Made by a program: the position numbers and the translations under genes. Below the pieces are notes generated by a model. It was not told where the DNA came from and made no database searches. It was given only the letters and a program-made list of their open reading frames with translations. From Diogma glabrata (Eukaryota > Arthropoda > Insecta > Diptera > Cylindrotomidae): a stretch of 64,000 nt of DNA. Location: positions 370,538,850 through 370,602,849 of the forward strand of contig OY856186.1 in NCBI GenBank assembly GCA_963693315.1, in the 5' to 3' direction. This document shows positions 22,304-31,524 of this stretch, piece by piece (the stretch's first letter is position 1; every line of letters begins with the position of its first letter).

Positions 22304-22343
22304 AAACAGTAAAAAGTATATTTTTAAATATTGCATTTTAATT
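22304..22343. repeat. Third partial copy of the hairpin arm
   Basis: AAACAGTAAAAAGTATATTT and the following 20 bases to ATTGCATTTTAAT match the outer part of the hairpin at 18491-18709. It lies directly between the right inverted arm and the 3' part of the transposase. Confidence 0.85.
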
Positions 22344-22399
22344 CAAAAGTGACAAAAGCACACAAACAGTGAATAAGATGGAAAACCATAACAACACAT

Positions 22400-22770
22400 A
22401 TTAGCTTCATTGTTCGAGGTTGTGCAGACAAACACTTAGCTTTTGGCGAACAGTGAAGAGTTTAAACTATCGGTATCAAAATTTGCCAGTTTTTATGATG
22501 AGATATCGGCAACAGAACTCCTCATAGAGATACCAAGGTTGAGGAGGCATTTGAAAGCGGCCAATGTTACAGTTTCTATCTGGGTGTACCTTGACTTTTT
22601 GAAATTCATCGTAGAATGGGATTTTTGAGAATTTCTTCCGAATCTTACGGTCGCACTAGAGATATTTATGACTATTTGCGTACTAGTGACTTCGTGTGAG
22701 AGGAGTTTCATCAAATTAAAATTAATTAAAAATTACTTGAGGGCAACAATGACCCAATGTAGCTTATTAA
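22400..22770 (+). pseudogene. hAT transposase C-terminus (hATC dimerisation region)
   Basis: LASLFEVVQ is followed by KLSVSKFASFYDEISATEL and LIEIPRLRRHL. After an in-frame stop at 22626-22628 comes the hATC core VALEIFMTICVLVTSCERSF, then IKLKLIKNYLRATMT. The CERSFSKLKLIK motif is the hallmark of DUF4371/ZMYM-like hAT transposases. It continues, in ancestral order, from the inverted part ending at 18710: both pieces share the joint sequence TTAGCTTCATT. Confidence 0.88.
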
Positions 22771-23059
22771 TAATAATCTTCATTTGTATTACATAAAAAA
22801 AATTATAAATTACGTTTATCGGCTTTTTATTATTATTGACAATTTTTATTTTTGGGGTGACACCACAATATCCGCCCCGGGTGTCACCCATGCTAGCTAC
22901 GCCACTGCGCATAATGTCGACCTAATACTATTTTGTCAAACGTTCTAAGAAAATCATTAAGTTTTAATACAATAATTAGAACAAAAACAATTCAACTATG
23001 TTCCCGAAACTTTAATATAAACGTTTCCCAGTTTCATGTACAAACAAACAAAAATGTTT

Positions 23060-23340
23060 TTCTCACTGCAGTAGACGTTTCAAATTATGACTACCAATAT
23101 AAGCAATAGCAACAACAACAAATTTTCAGCTTTTGTTCCTTCTTGGATAGACAGTTTTCTTTCTGTCTATTTTTGTTTCCAAATTTGTTGAGAAACATCA
23201 GTAGACGTTTCAAATTATGACTACCAAAATAAGCAATAGCAACAACAACAAATTTTCAACTTTTGTTCCTTCTTGGATAGACAGTTTTGTTTATGTCTAT
23301 TTCTGTTTATATATTTTGCTTCCAAATTTTTTGAGAAACA
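23060..23340 (+). repeat. ~115-140-bp tandem duplication in outer hAT
   Basis: AGTAGACGTTTCAAATTATG..CCTTCTTGGATAGACAGTTT occurs twice in tandem (about 23071-23180 and 23201-23310), with a few changes. Confidence 0.9.
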
Positions 23341-23459
23341 TATTATGGGAAACATCTTTGACAAAAATTGTAATTATTAGTTAGATGTTTCTTGAGCAAT
23401 TTTTTGTGTGATTGTGTGATTTTGAATTCGATTCTACGACTTCTGAATAACAGGAACAG

Positions 23460-23830
23460 TTGGAAAATAAATTTGAATCTTTGATTTTGGATTACTTTTT
23501 GGGATATTTTTAGAATGTTGAAAAAAGTTTCATCTTTGATTATGTTATAATTTTTGCAATATTTTTGGCATTTTGGGAAAAGTTTGAATTTTTAATTTTG
23601 TTATAATTATTGCAATATTTTAAGAGTTCTAGGAAAAGTTTGAATTTTTGATTTTGTTATAGTTCTTGCATTAATTTTGGAATTTTGAAAATAGTTTCAA
23701 TTTTTGATTTTTTAATAATTTTTAGAAAATTTTTGGAATGTTGAAAAAGTTTAAATTTTGGATTTTATTATAATTGTTGGAATATATTTAGAATTTTGAA
23801 AAAGTTTATTTATACTTTTACAAAGAATTT
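23460..23830 (+). repeat. Degenerate AT-rich tandem repeat shared with 15680-16090
   Basis: Repeated TTTTTGATTTTGTTATAATT / GCAATATTTTTGG / AATTTTGAAAAAGTTT phrases occur. The following AATATTCATCGCTCC segment is also shared with 16211. This links the outer hAT with the 14593-16333 insertion. Confidence 0.7.
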
Positions 23831-23899
23831 TATGTTTAATATTCATCGCTCCCTAAAACTTAAAACAATGTTTTTGTTAATCTACAATATCCTTTATCT

Positions 23900-24130
23900 T
23901 TTGTACAAAATATTTTTATTTCAAAATTTTTAAAATTTTTAATTTTGATTTAGATTGAACAATCTTTTTTGAAATATTTTGCTTGTGGCGAATACTAAAT
24001 ATAGTATATGATGCACGGACGTAAGTCATTTTAAATGTGGGTGCAAATCTCGGTTGGTGCTTCGACTCACAAACTCCACATACCTCCAAAAACCTTAGCT
24101 TTCTGTCCTCTCATCTTAATGTACTATAAT
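23900..24130 (+). repeat. Dispersed segment duplicated at 27650-27890
   Basis: AGTATATGATGCACGGACGT and GTGGGTGCAAATCTCGG, and an inverted-like end ATCTTAATGTACTAT, are shared with 27745-27885. Similarity extends upstream through the AT-rich part. The ends of the core are imperfect inverted repeats, so it may be a small MITE. Confidence 0.7.
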
Positions 24131-24433
24131 TAGTTTCTACTGGCAAATTAATAAAACTTTTGAATATGTCTACCCTAGTTTCAGAAGCACGCTTCGCCAC
24201 TGCAAATAACAAAACAAAATTTTAAGAATCTATTTTTATTGGAGAATTTATGTATTGATGTGTTAGTGGGATCCGGAAAAAAGTTTATATCCAAGATTTA
24301 TGATGTTAATTTTTCACATTGTTGCCGAAAATTTATTTTATATAAAACATATAATTCAATTTGATCAAAATGGTGAAACATTTTAAATCACAATTAATAC
24401 GCTTGAGGGCTTTTTCTAACTTTTTAGATAAAT

Positions 24434-25161
24434 TTGCCTTTTTTTAACTTTTTAGATACATTTGATCTAGAAAGTAGAGTTTCCAATTTGGATAAAATAT
24501 ATTGTAACTTTGAGAAAACATGGGGAGCGGTAGTTATACAAACCGATGATGACAATAAACTTGATGTGTTTCAAATTCAAATTGATGAATTTGAAAATGA
24601 ATTTCATAAAGTTAGATCAAATTTAATTAATTTTATTAGTAAATATTCCGCAGCTCCCACATTTTCTGAAAACAAGATTACCAAATCCTGTAAAACAACT
24701 ACCAACTTCTCAATAAAGTAGATGATGTACATCGGTCCAACCTTACAAGATGATTTAGCTATTATATTGGTTAGATGGCGAAAACATCGATCGTTGTTTT
24801 TACTACTGATATCGACAAAATGTTCAGACAGATCGATACTGCAGAGGAAGACAAAAGTTATCAGCTATAACTGTGGAGGACATATCGCCATAGAAGGAAC
24901 AAATTCAGACATACAAATTGGAAACGGTTACATACGGTACTGCAACTGCTACATACTTAGCCACAGAAACATTGAGACAGTTAGCAGTGGATGATGTCTA
25001 TAAATATTCAGTCGCTACACGACTGACTCTCAAAGGCTTTTACGTAGATGATCTTTTGTCATCCATGGCACCAAATTTTAGTGGACTCTGAGAGGCATCA
25101 TTTAAATCAGAGAGGCATCATCAGAGAGGCAAGTCATTTAAATATCATTTAAGAAGAGTAT
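24434..25161 (+). pseudogene. BEL/Pao retrotransposon: gag start, RT core, integrase piece
   Basis: This is a heavily deleted BEL/Pao LTR retrotransposon. 24434-24718 is a gag-like N-terminus (LDKIYCNFEKTW, FENEFHKVRSNLINFISK). Immediately after come RT motifs YIGPTLQDDLAIILVRWRKHR (24728-24795 region), TDIDKMFRQID (about 24810-24842), TYGTATATYLATETLRQL (about 24930-24984) and the catalytic FYVDDLLS at about 25038. The sequence then jumps to integrase (APNFSGL, stop, EASFK) with a short local duplication, and KSFKYHLRRVSSG. Most of gag, protease, RNase H and the N-terminal integrase are missing. The element continues at 26612 after a hAT insertion. Confidence 0.85.
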
Positions 25162-25264
25162 CTTCAGGTTAGGTTTTCTCATTTCCAATTCAAATCCCGG
25201 GAAGCCTTGACAAAAAATGTTAAATTCCCGGGATCCCCTACCTAAAACAAAACAAAAATAAATT

Positions 25265-25430
25265 CATAATACTAATTTTACCAATGGCGCCATCACTCGA
25301 TTTTGTCCGAATTTTCGTGACAAAACGTCCTGCCACAGAAAAAGCTCTTTCCGATTCAATTGATGTCGGTGTGATAATCATTAGGGCATTGTGTAATCTA
25401 AATTATTTGTACTCTGCTTAGTTGCTTCAA
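25265..25430 (-). pseudogene. hATC C-terminal fragment of hAT transposase
   Basis: The minus strand reads FRLHNALMIITPTSIESERA followed by FSVAGRFVTKIRTKSSDGAI. This is the conserved hATC dimerisation motif (TPTSxESERxFSxAGxxxTKxRxxLSD) of BED-type hAT transposases. No other part of the transposase is present. It confirms the class of the surrounding element. Confidence 0.88.
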
Positions 25431-25554
25431 AAATTACCAATTCTTTTGTGATGTTTTTAAAGTAATAAGATACATGTTCTGTGATACAAATAAATCAAAA
25501 TCACAATAACAACGGTACTTCTCAGCACCTTAAAACATTGGACCCTCGTCCGTA

Positions 25555-26280
25555 TTTTAGAATTGAACATTGAAAGCATTAGCAAGTCAAAAACTGAACA
25601 CTTAGAAAGAGTATTAAACTTATTATTTCGATATCAACATTATAATTCCTCTAGAGGAAAAATTGTTGGTTATAAACTAATTAGTGCTATTTACCATCGA
25701 ACATATGGATTTGGCACGTATATTAAGTCAGAAATCATGAACTGCGCCCATTTACTTACACCAGACGGACAGCGATATACATCTTATTATTGTTGATATA
25801 CAGCGTGGCCAGCTGATACTCTACCATTGTTTCACCACCCAGCAATATAGGTTGGTGACTTTAATAGCCATCACAATCAGTGGTCCTACTCAAATAACAA
25901 TCCCAATGTTATACAACTAACTGACGGGATCAATCGACAAGATGTTCCTGGTATATCATACGAAAGACATGAAAACCTAATTAGATCTGCTAGATGGCCA
26001 TCCATTAGATGGCCAAGTTATTACAATCCCGACCTCTGTGTTTCCACAAAAAACGAACAACGTAACCCTATTCCAATATCTAGGGCTGTCTTACAAGGAT
26101 TTCCACGCTCTCAACATCGTCCAGTAATTTTTGAGGTAGGTATCCAAATCCAAACTCAGTTACTCGTGCTAACAATGACATTGCAAATCACATTGTAAAC
26201 ATGTCTCGTTCCTCTATTAATCGCCTTCATAAGAGAACCATTAAACATAAATTAAGAGAAATAAAGCGCAAGTTTTAGGT
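25555..26280 (+). pseudogene. LINE endonuclease (EEP) fragment
   Basis: This is the endonuclease domain of a non-LTR retrotransposon. It starts LNIESISKSKTEHLERVL, passes through IVGYKLISAIYHRTYGFGTY, then VGDFNSHHNQWSYSNNN (about 25850-25900, with the GDFN metal-binding motif) and HRPVIFEVGI (about 26120, with the catalytic His). It has several frame breaks and lacks the catalytic Glu region and the RT. It sits inside the hAT at 25170-26611, so it was either captured by that hAT or inserted into it. Confidence 0.75.
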
Positions 26281-26611
26281 AGATTTCTCAGAAAAATCTA
26301 CCTATTTTAAGATTTACTGGTTTTAATTTGTTGTGTTTATGTGTGTCAAAAAAACCATGACACCATATGTGTCAAAAAAACATTTTCCTAATTTTGAACG
26401 AAATTAATTACTACAGAGGGAAAAGAATTAAAAATCACTCGATTTTCGAGTGAGAATTTTTTTAATATCTTTGGAAAAAGTAAAAAAAAATGTTAATAAA
26501 AATTAGCGGGATACCCGGGATCCCGGAATGAAATCCCGGGAAAACGGGATGAAAATTTACCCCCTGGATCCCGGGAAAACGGGATCCCGGGATCCCGTTT
26601 GAGAAACCCTA

Positions 26612-27090
26612 CTTCAGGTGTTATATTTTCCTATGAAGAATTACATACGTTGATTGTACAAATTGAGGGTATTCTAAATTCCCGCCCATTAACTCCTTAC
26701 ACCAGCCAACTTTTTGACTGGTGGACCTATTGTTGCTCCTGTCGAGCCTTCTTATACCGAAATTCCATCAAATAGATTAACCAGCTGGAGGAGAGTCACT
26801 CAGTTGGTCCAAGAGTTTTGGAAAATATTTAATATATTTACATTCGCTACAGCAGCGTTATGAGTGGAAGGAAAAAATATTAAAAATATTAATCTACAAA
26901 AAATATTAAAATTAATGATGTCGTTCTTTTCTCCGAAGAAAACATTCCTTCTGCCCACTGGATATTTGGATTGGTAACCAAACTTTTTCCAGGTAATGGC
27001 GAAAAAATTAGAGTGGTAGAAGTAAAAACTAAAGCTGGTATTTTTAAACGTAACGTATCAAAGTTAGCTAAGCTTCCATTAGAAACTTAG
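26612..27090 (+). pseudogene. BEL/Pao integrase C-terminal part
   Basis: This continues from 25161: FSYEELHTLIVQIEGILNSR then PLTPYTS (the BEL/Pao integrase end of the catalytic core, with the catalytic Glu context QIEGILNSRPL). Next come a frameshifted SVGPRVLEN / QQRYEWKEK region, and VVLFSEENIPSAHWIFGLV, IRVVEVKTKAGIFKRNVSKL and AKLPLET, the C-terminal chromatin/DNA-binding tail. It ends with a stop at about 27088. Several frameshifts make it non-functional. Confidence 0.87.
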
Positions 27091-28980
27091 TCATTATCAA
27101 ATAATAATTTTTTTTTTTGATCCATAAATACCTTTTACCAGTTTTTTCAAATCAAATTTTAAATAAATTAAACTAATTTTTAAATTGAATTGTGAAATTA
27201 TCTTTTGAGCTAAAGTTAGTTAATACATAACATTTTAAAATATATAATTCTATAAATACTTATGTATAAAAAGTATATTAAAATTAAACTTATGTGAATG
27301 AATTGAAAAATTTATATTTGAATTAAATAATATCCGAAATATTATCTAGTTTTAAAAATTTAACACAAAATTTATTTTTTATTCGCCTACATATTAAAGT
27401 GTTGCTTTGTTACTGTGATTTGCGGCCTTAAAGTGTCACTTTTTAACTATTTATTTTGTACATCATATATCATAGTTACGTCCAAATAAGTAAAAAGCAT
27501 TTGTATTTGTTTAAATTCTATGACAAATAGAATTTTTTATCAAAGCAACCCTTAAATTCAAAGTTTCATTATCCAATTAAAATAGTTGTTATATTTGTTG
27601 TCATGGTTATACAATAATTTGAAAAAAATAACAAATATTTTGTCAAAGGTTACTTGTTTCACATATTTTTATTTTAAAATTTATAATTTTAAATTATAAT
27701 AAACAAATTTTTTTAAATATTTTGCTAGCGGCGAATAAAAAATAGTATATGATGCACGGACGTAAGCTATTTTGGACTTAATGTGGGTGCAAATCTCGGC
27801 TAGCACCTCGATTTCGAAACTCCACATCCGTCCAAAATCTTTAGATTTACGTCCTAGCATCTTAATGTACTATTATAATCCTACACATATATATGTATTT
27901 TTCTTTAGTAGAGCATATCATGCCTACCTAAATTAGTTTTCTTTGTCTTTCTTAACATTTATTCAGTAATCGTTTTTTTAAAGCCGATTCTTTCAAGACG
28001 GCTGGCATGTTAGATTTCAATTCAAAATAAATTAAAACATTTCTATCAAATTATTTCTATATTTCTATCATTTATTTCAAAACAATTATTCACGAGACGC
28101 GCTAGTGAGACATGTTTACGAACGAAAAACGTTCTTATCTCGAGTAGGCAATTTTTCTATGATATAATACATATAATTGATATTTACTCTAAATTATGAT
28201 ATTAGAAATCAACAAAACATTCAAAATTCATATTCTATTTTTTCATGGTTACGTTGTTTAAAATACTTTGTAAAATTATATGAAAAACCATAGCAACTAT
28301 AATTTGTTATTCTTAAACGCTTTTCTTTACTTCACACTATTGGATCAAATATTGTAACGTTAATTTGACTGCCTTATATTCAATGAAAATGAGTGAAACT
28401 TTGCAGGCATACGTATATCCGATGACAATACACGAATATCATATAAACTAACAATTTTCATTGTTTAATCGTTGTTTAAATAAAAAAATCGATTTTCATC
28501 AGAAATATTCAAATTCTCTTGATCTACTTAACGAAGCGACTTGAAATTTGCACAACATAAAGATCGATAGATAAACTATACAGAATTATGCATTTTACGT
28601 TCATATTTTAGATATTTTCTCGATAAATCGGCCAGCATTTGTATGTTTACAAACATTCTATGCGGCGAAGATTTCGAACGCTTTTGGCTTTATTTTGAAA
28701 CATCGGCGCTGATGCGTGTCAATTTTCAAAACAAAACAAACCAGACAAAAAAACTTAATCTAGAACTCTGCAAATTTATCTTTTCAAAAATTCGTAGAAA
28801 AACAATCAGTAGAGATGTTTCGTGCAACAATTAACGATTCGACTTGATTTTGAGTATCGATTTTGAGTTTGTGTGAACATAATAAGGGACAGTTTAATTA
28901 TTGTTTTGGTGCTTAGTTTGCTGTGAATTTAATATACTGTTTATCAAGTGAAATTTTGCAATTAAGGATCCAGCTATAAA
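27091..28980. other. AT-rich, no recognised gene
   Basis: It contains the second copy of the dispersed segment (27650-27890) and a short stretch (28008-28060) repeated from 13825-13880. No other domain or RNA gene was recognised. The part just before 28981 may be the 5' untranslated exon of the Helitron transcript. Confidence 0.5.
27650..27890 (+). repeat. Second copy of dispersed segment (see 23900-24130)
   Basis: The shared core AGTATATGATGCACGGACGT..GTGGGTGCAAATCTCGG..ATCTTAATGTACTAT lies at 27745-27885. Related AT-rich sequence lies upstream, including GGCGAAT directly before the core. Confidence 0.7.
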
Positions 28981-29074
28981 GGTATGTGTCATAAATTGTT
29001 ATCGTGTTTGATTTTTCTGTCGCGATTTGCAATAACCATTTAAATGCTTATAAGGACTTATATTTCCATTTTAG

Positions 29075-30965
29075 CATGGTAAAGGCATCGGAAACTGCAA
29101 CTCAACGGAATTGAAGATTAGAAAAAGCAAGAAAGAAATATCGCGAAAAACGTAATGCTGAAACTCATGGTCAGAAAGTAATCCGATTAGCAAAAAAAAA
29201 GGACGGATATCAACGCCGACCCGCACTCAGCGCAAATCAGCTTACTACCACAGTTCAAAATTGTTGTTACGACGATTTTGAGGCTGAAGTTAACATTTTT
29301 GCAGAAAAAGTATGTGATATTTGTACGAAGCAGTGCTATCCCAAGCAAGTGTCAAACTACCAGATTCCAATCCGACCACCAGATTGGATGCCGCCTGAAT
29401 TAAAAAATAAAGTTCGTCTTACAGTTTGTCACCGCTGCAAGTCACACTTAAGAAGTAACAAAACAACTCCACCTGCTAAAGCTTACTGGAACCATTTAGA
29501 CCCAGGCGACATTTCACATTCCGTCTTTTGTCTCGGATTCACCATTTTCTTAAAATTGTCAAGTTTTCTGGATTTTACGGGCAGTACGGATTTAAAGGTC
29601 AAGCAATCCTTTTTTCCTTGGACATTTTTGACGTCATTTCAAAACTTCCTACGTTTCTACCTCGATCAACCTTGGATGCTGATATTATAGTAGTAACGGA
29701 ACGCTTAGAAAATGCAAATTCTACTCGCGACTACACTGTTTCCAGAACTAAATTAATCGCAGCTTTAGAATGGCTTAAATCAAATAACCCATTGTACCGA
29801 GACTTTGTTATTGATGAAAATGCACACCTTGATGAACGTGATTTGATTCGACTATCAAATCCTGGCCCAAGTAATGAAGAAACTGAAGGTCCTAATGAAA
29901 ATGCGGAAATTGTATCGGAATATGTGCCTATCGGAAGTAGTTCACGCATTATCCGTGCATCTTGGCATCAAGGAAACGCGGTAAGTTATTAATTATATAA
30001 AAATTATAAAAACATAATCGGAAAGTAGTCAATTTCTTAAGATAATAATATTTTTCAGGAAATTTTCAACCCTGAAACCGCTGGAGTTCAGTGCTGCGCT
30101 ATGGCTCTTGCTATACGAAGACTAGGCACTATATGAAGACTGATTGATGAACGAAACGATAGATATGTTGTTCCAGTAAACGGATACCTACTCGTCGAAG
30201 ATTTCGATGTGGTTAAAAACAATCAGAACATGTTCGGACGAACTTTCAAGATTCAGTTCATTGATGATACAGAAATATACGGCAGTTTCTGTGATCAGGT
30301 GAATACTCGAGATTTTGGATACAAATTATCCGATGGACTTGCAAAATTATTCGAAACTCATACAACAGGTATTTATTTTAATTGCGGGTTCAAAATCTCA
30401 TCATCAAATCTGAAAACAAATTCTGCTTTGTTGACTCTCACTCCTGCGGCCCGAAAGGTTCGACGGCAAGTAACGGAAGAGCATGCGCTATTCAGTGTGA
30501 TGACATCAATGAGTTACATCGAATCTGTAGACGAGCTTTAGGATCCAGAAGAATTGATTACACGATCAACTACATTTATGTGCAACAAAATGAACCTACA
30601 GATGGAAATGAACCTGTGAATATCCCTATTGCTGAAGGTGACGATCGGTATCAAATACAGGAACGAGTTATGACGGTAATAATTTGTTGTTTTAAAATTG
30701 CATGTAAAAACATTAGCAATTGAATTAATTCGAAATTTTGCTGCAGAGTTCCTGAAGATTTTACTTCCCAGACTTATGTACCTGTGCAAACATCAATGAT
30801 GGCTTCTATTGATTGTGTACAACGCAATGTTGAGGATGAGTTGGAAGTTTCGAGGAGATTGGATGAAATAGTTCGAAAAACAGACGGAAATATAGCTAAC
30901 AAACGTCATGAATTGAAAGTTGAAGAATTTGCTTGGTTTTATTTGTTTCCATATGGAAAAAATAA
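29075..30965 (+). pseudogene. Helitron Rep/helicase gene, 5' part, with introns
   Basis: This is the N-terminal coding region of a Helitron. The first ATG is at 29076 after a splice-like TTTTAG, but a stop follows at codon 13. The frame then gives a basic region (EKARKKYREKRNAE) and a Cys-pair zinc finger (CDICTKQC..CHRCKSHL, 29311-29450). After a frameshift near 29525 come FLKIVKFSGFYGQYGFKGQA and LFSLDIFDVISKLPTFLPRS. Introns fit at 29981-30059 (GTAAGT..TTTCAG) and 30675-30747 (GGTAATAA..CTGCAG). A cysteine-protease-like pair, GVQCCAMALA (30088) and DSHSCGPKGS (about 30430), lies between. It ends in VEEFAWFYLFPYGK, the usual lead-in to the Rep domain, where an inverted repeat cuts it off. 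HUH Rep and helicase are absent. Confidence 0.8.
29981..30059 (+). other. Probable intron in Helitron gene
   Basis: The donor is GTAAGTTATT and the acceptor TTTTTCAG, with an AT-rich body. Removing it joins WHQGNA to EIFNPETAGVQC in frame. Confidence 0.75.
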
Positions 30966-31281
30966 AATTAAAAAAAAAAACAAAAAAAAATTGAAATATC
31001 TGAAAAAAATAATTTTTTTAAGAAACGCTTTTCTTTACTTCATTGTTATGCATACTGTAAAAAAAAATACTAAAAAGCAAAAAATAAAAATAATTCCAAA
31101 ACTCAAATAAATTTTCTAAAAACCTCTGTAAAAAAATTCAAAAATAAAAATAGTTTCAAAACTCGAATAGATCTTCCAAAAAATTCTGTAAAAAAATTCA
31201 AAATCGAGAAAATCTGACACATTCGTTAAAGAAAAGCGTGGGACGCTAATCCTACACGCGAAACATTGACGGAATTGCGAC
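30966..31281 (+). repeat. Left arm of ~320-bp long inverted repeat
   Basis: This arm is complementary to 34076-34390 over its length, e.g. GCGTGGGACGCTAATCCTAC and GCGAAACATTGACGGAATTG read inverted at the right arm. It truncates the Helitron frame on its left. The enclosed DNA (31282-34075) includes copy C of the AGGGTTCCGT family. Confidence 0.9.
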
Positions 31282-31524
31282 TATGTACTATCATTACTAT
31301 TTACTTTCTATTATTTTGTGACTAGAAGCATTTCAAAGCATCATTTGTAGGATCTAACGTTGTCAATTGCATGCGGTTTTTATATAAGAATTTTATATAA
31401 GAATTCAACGATGTAGTGCAATGATATAATTATTTTATTTTTTCTACTCCTATCACAGTAAATTGTGAATTACATCACATTATCCATGACATGTAAATTG
31501 ATTATTTCAAATAGCGTGCGGTAA

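Larger units (their letters stand above)
16671..22907 (+). mobile_element. Inner hAT element with rearranged DUF4371-type transposase
   Basis: The ends are CAGTGGCGTAGCTAG (16671) and CTAGCTACGCCACTG (ending 22907). Subterminal GGGTGTCACCC / GGGTGACAC motifs occur at both sides. The 8-bp duplication CGCATAAT lies at 16663-16670 and 22908-22915. The transposase N-terminus (18130-18491) and C-terminus (22400-22770) read on plus. The middle reads on minus, between two 1.5-kb inverted arms. The layout is A - hairpin - inverse(B) - inverse(A) - half hairpin - C, where A-B-C would be the ancestral order. It is defective. Confidence 0.93.
16580..24202. mobile_element. Outer hAT element (non-autonomous, hosts a nested hAT)
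   Basis: It is bounded by the inverted ends CAGTGGCGAAGCG (16580) and CGCTTCGCCACTG (ending 24202), and flanked on both sides by the identical 8-bp target duplication CAAATAAC (16572-16579 and 24203-24210). CA(G)TGGCG-type ends with 8-bp duplications are characteristic of hAT elements. Only 16580-16670 and 22916-24202 belong to it; the remainder is the inner hAT. Its own ~1.4 kb codes for nothing recognisable and contains a ~115-bp tandem duplication and an AT-rich array. It is therefore a non-autonomous derivative. Confidence 0.93.
25170..26611 (-). mobile_element. hAT element inserted in the BEL/Pao integrase
   Basis: The ends TAGGTTTTCTCA (25170) and TGAGAAACCCTA (ending 26611) are inverted. 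The flanking 8-bp duplication CTTCAGGT lies at 25162-25169 and 26612-26619. Removing it joins the BEL/Pao codons RRVSSG and VIFSYEELHT in frame. It carries the end of its own transposase on minus (25430-25265), and GGGATCCCGGG-rich subterminal motifs at both ends (about 25195-25235 and 26505-26600). Confidence 0.92.

Noticed and set aside
24001..24130. tRNA-derived SINE suggested by GGTGCAAATCTCGG
   Set aside because: There is only a weak B-box-like string, with no A box at the right spacing and no tail. I left it as a dispersed segment.
29528..29992. Independent gene starting at 29528
   Set aside because: It is the continuation of the Helitron frame after a frameshift, and ends in an intron donor.
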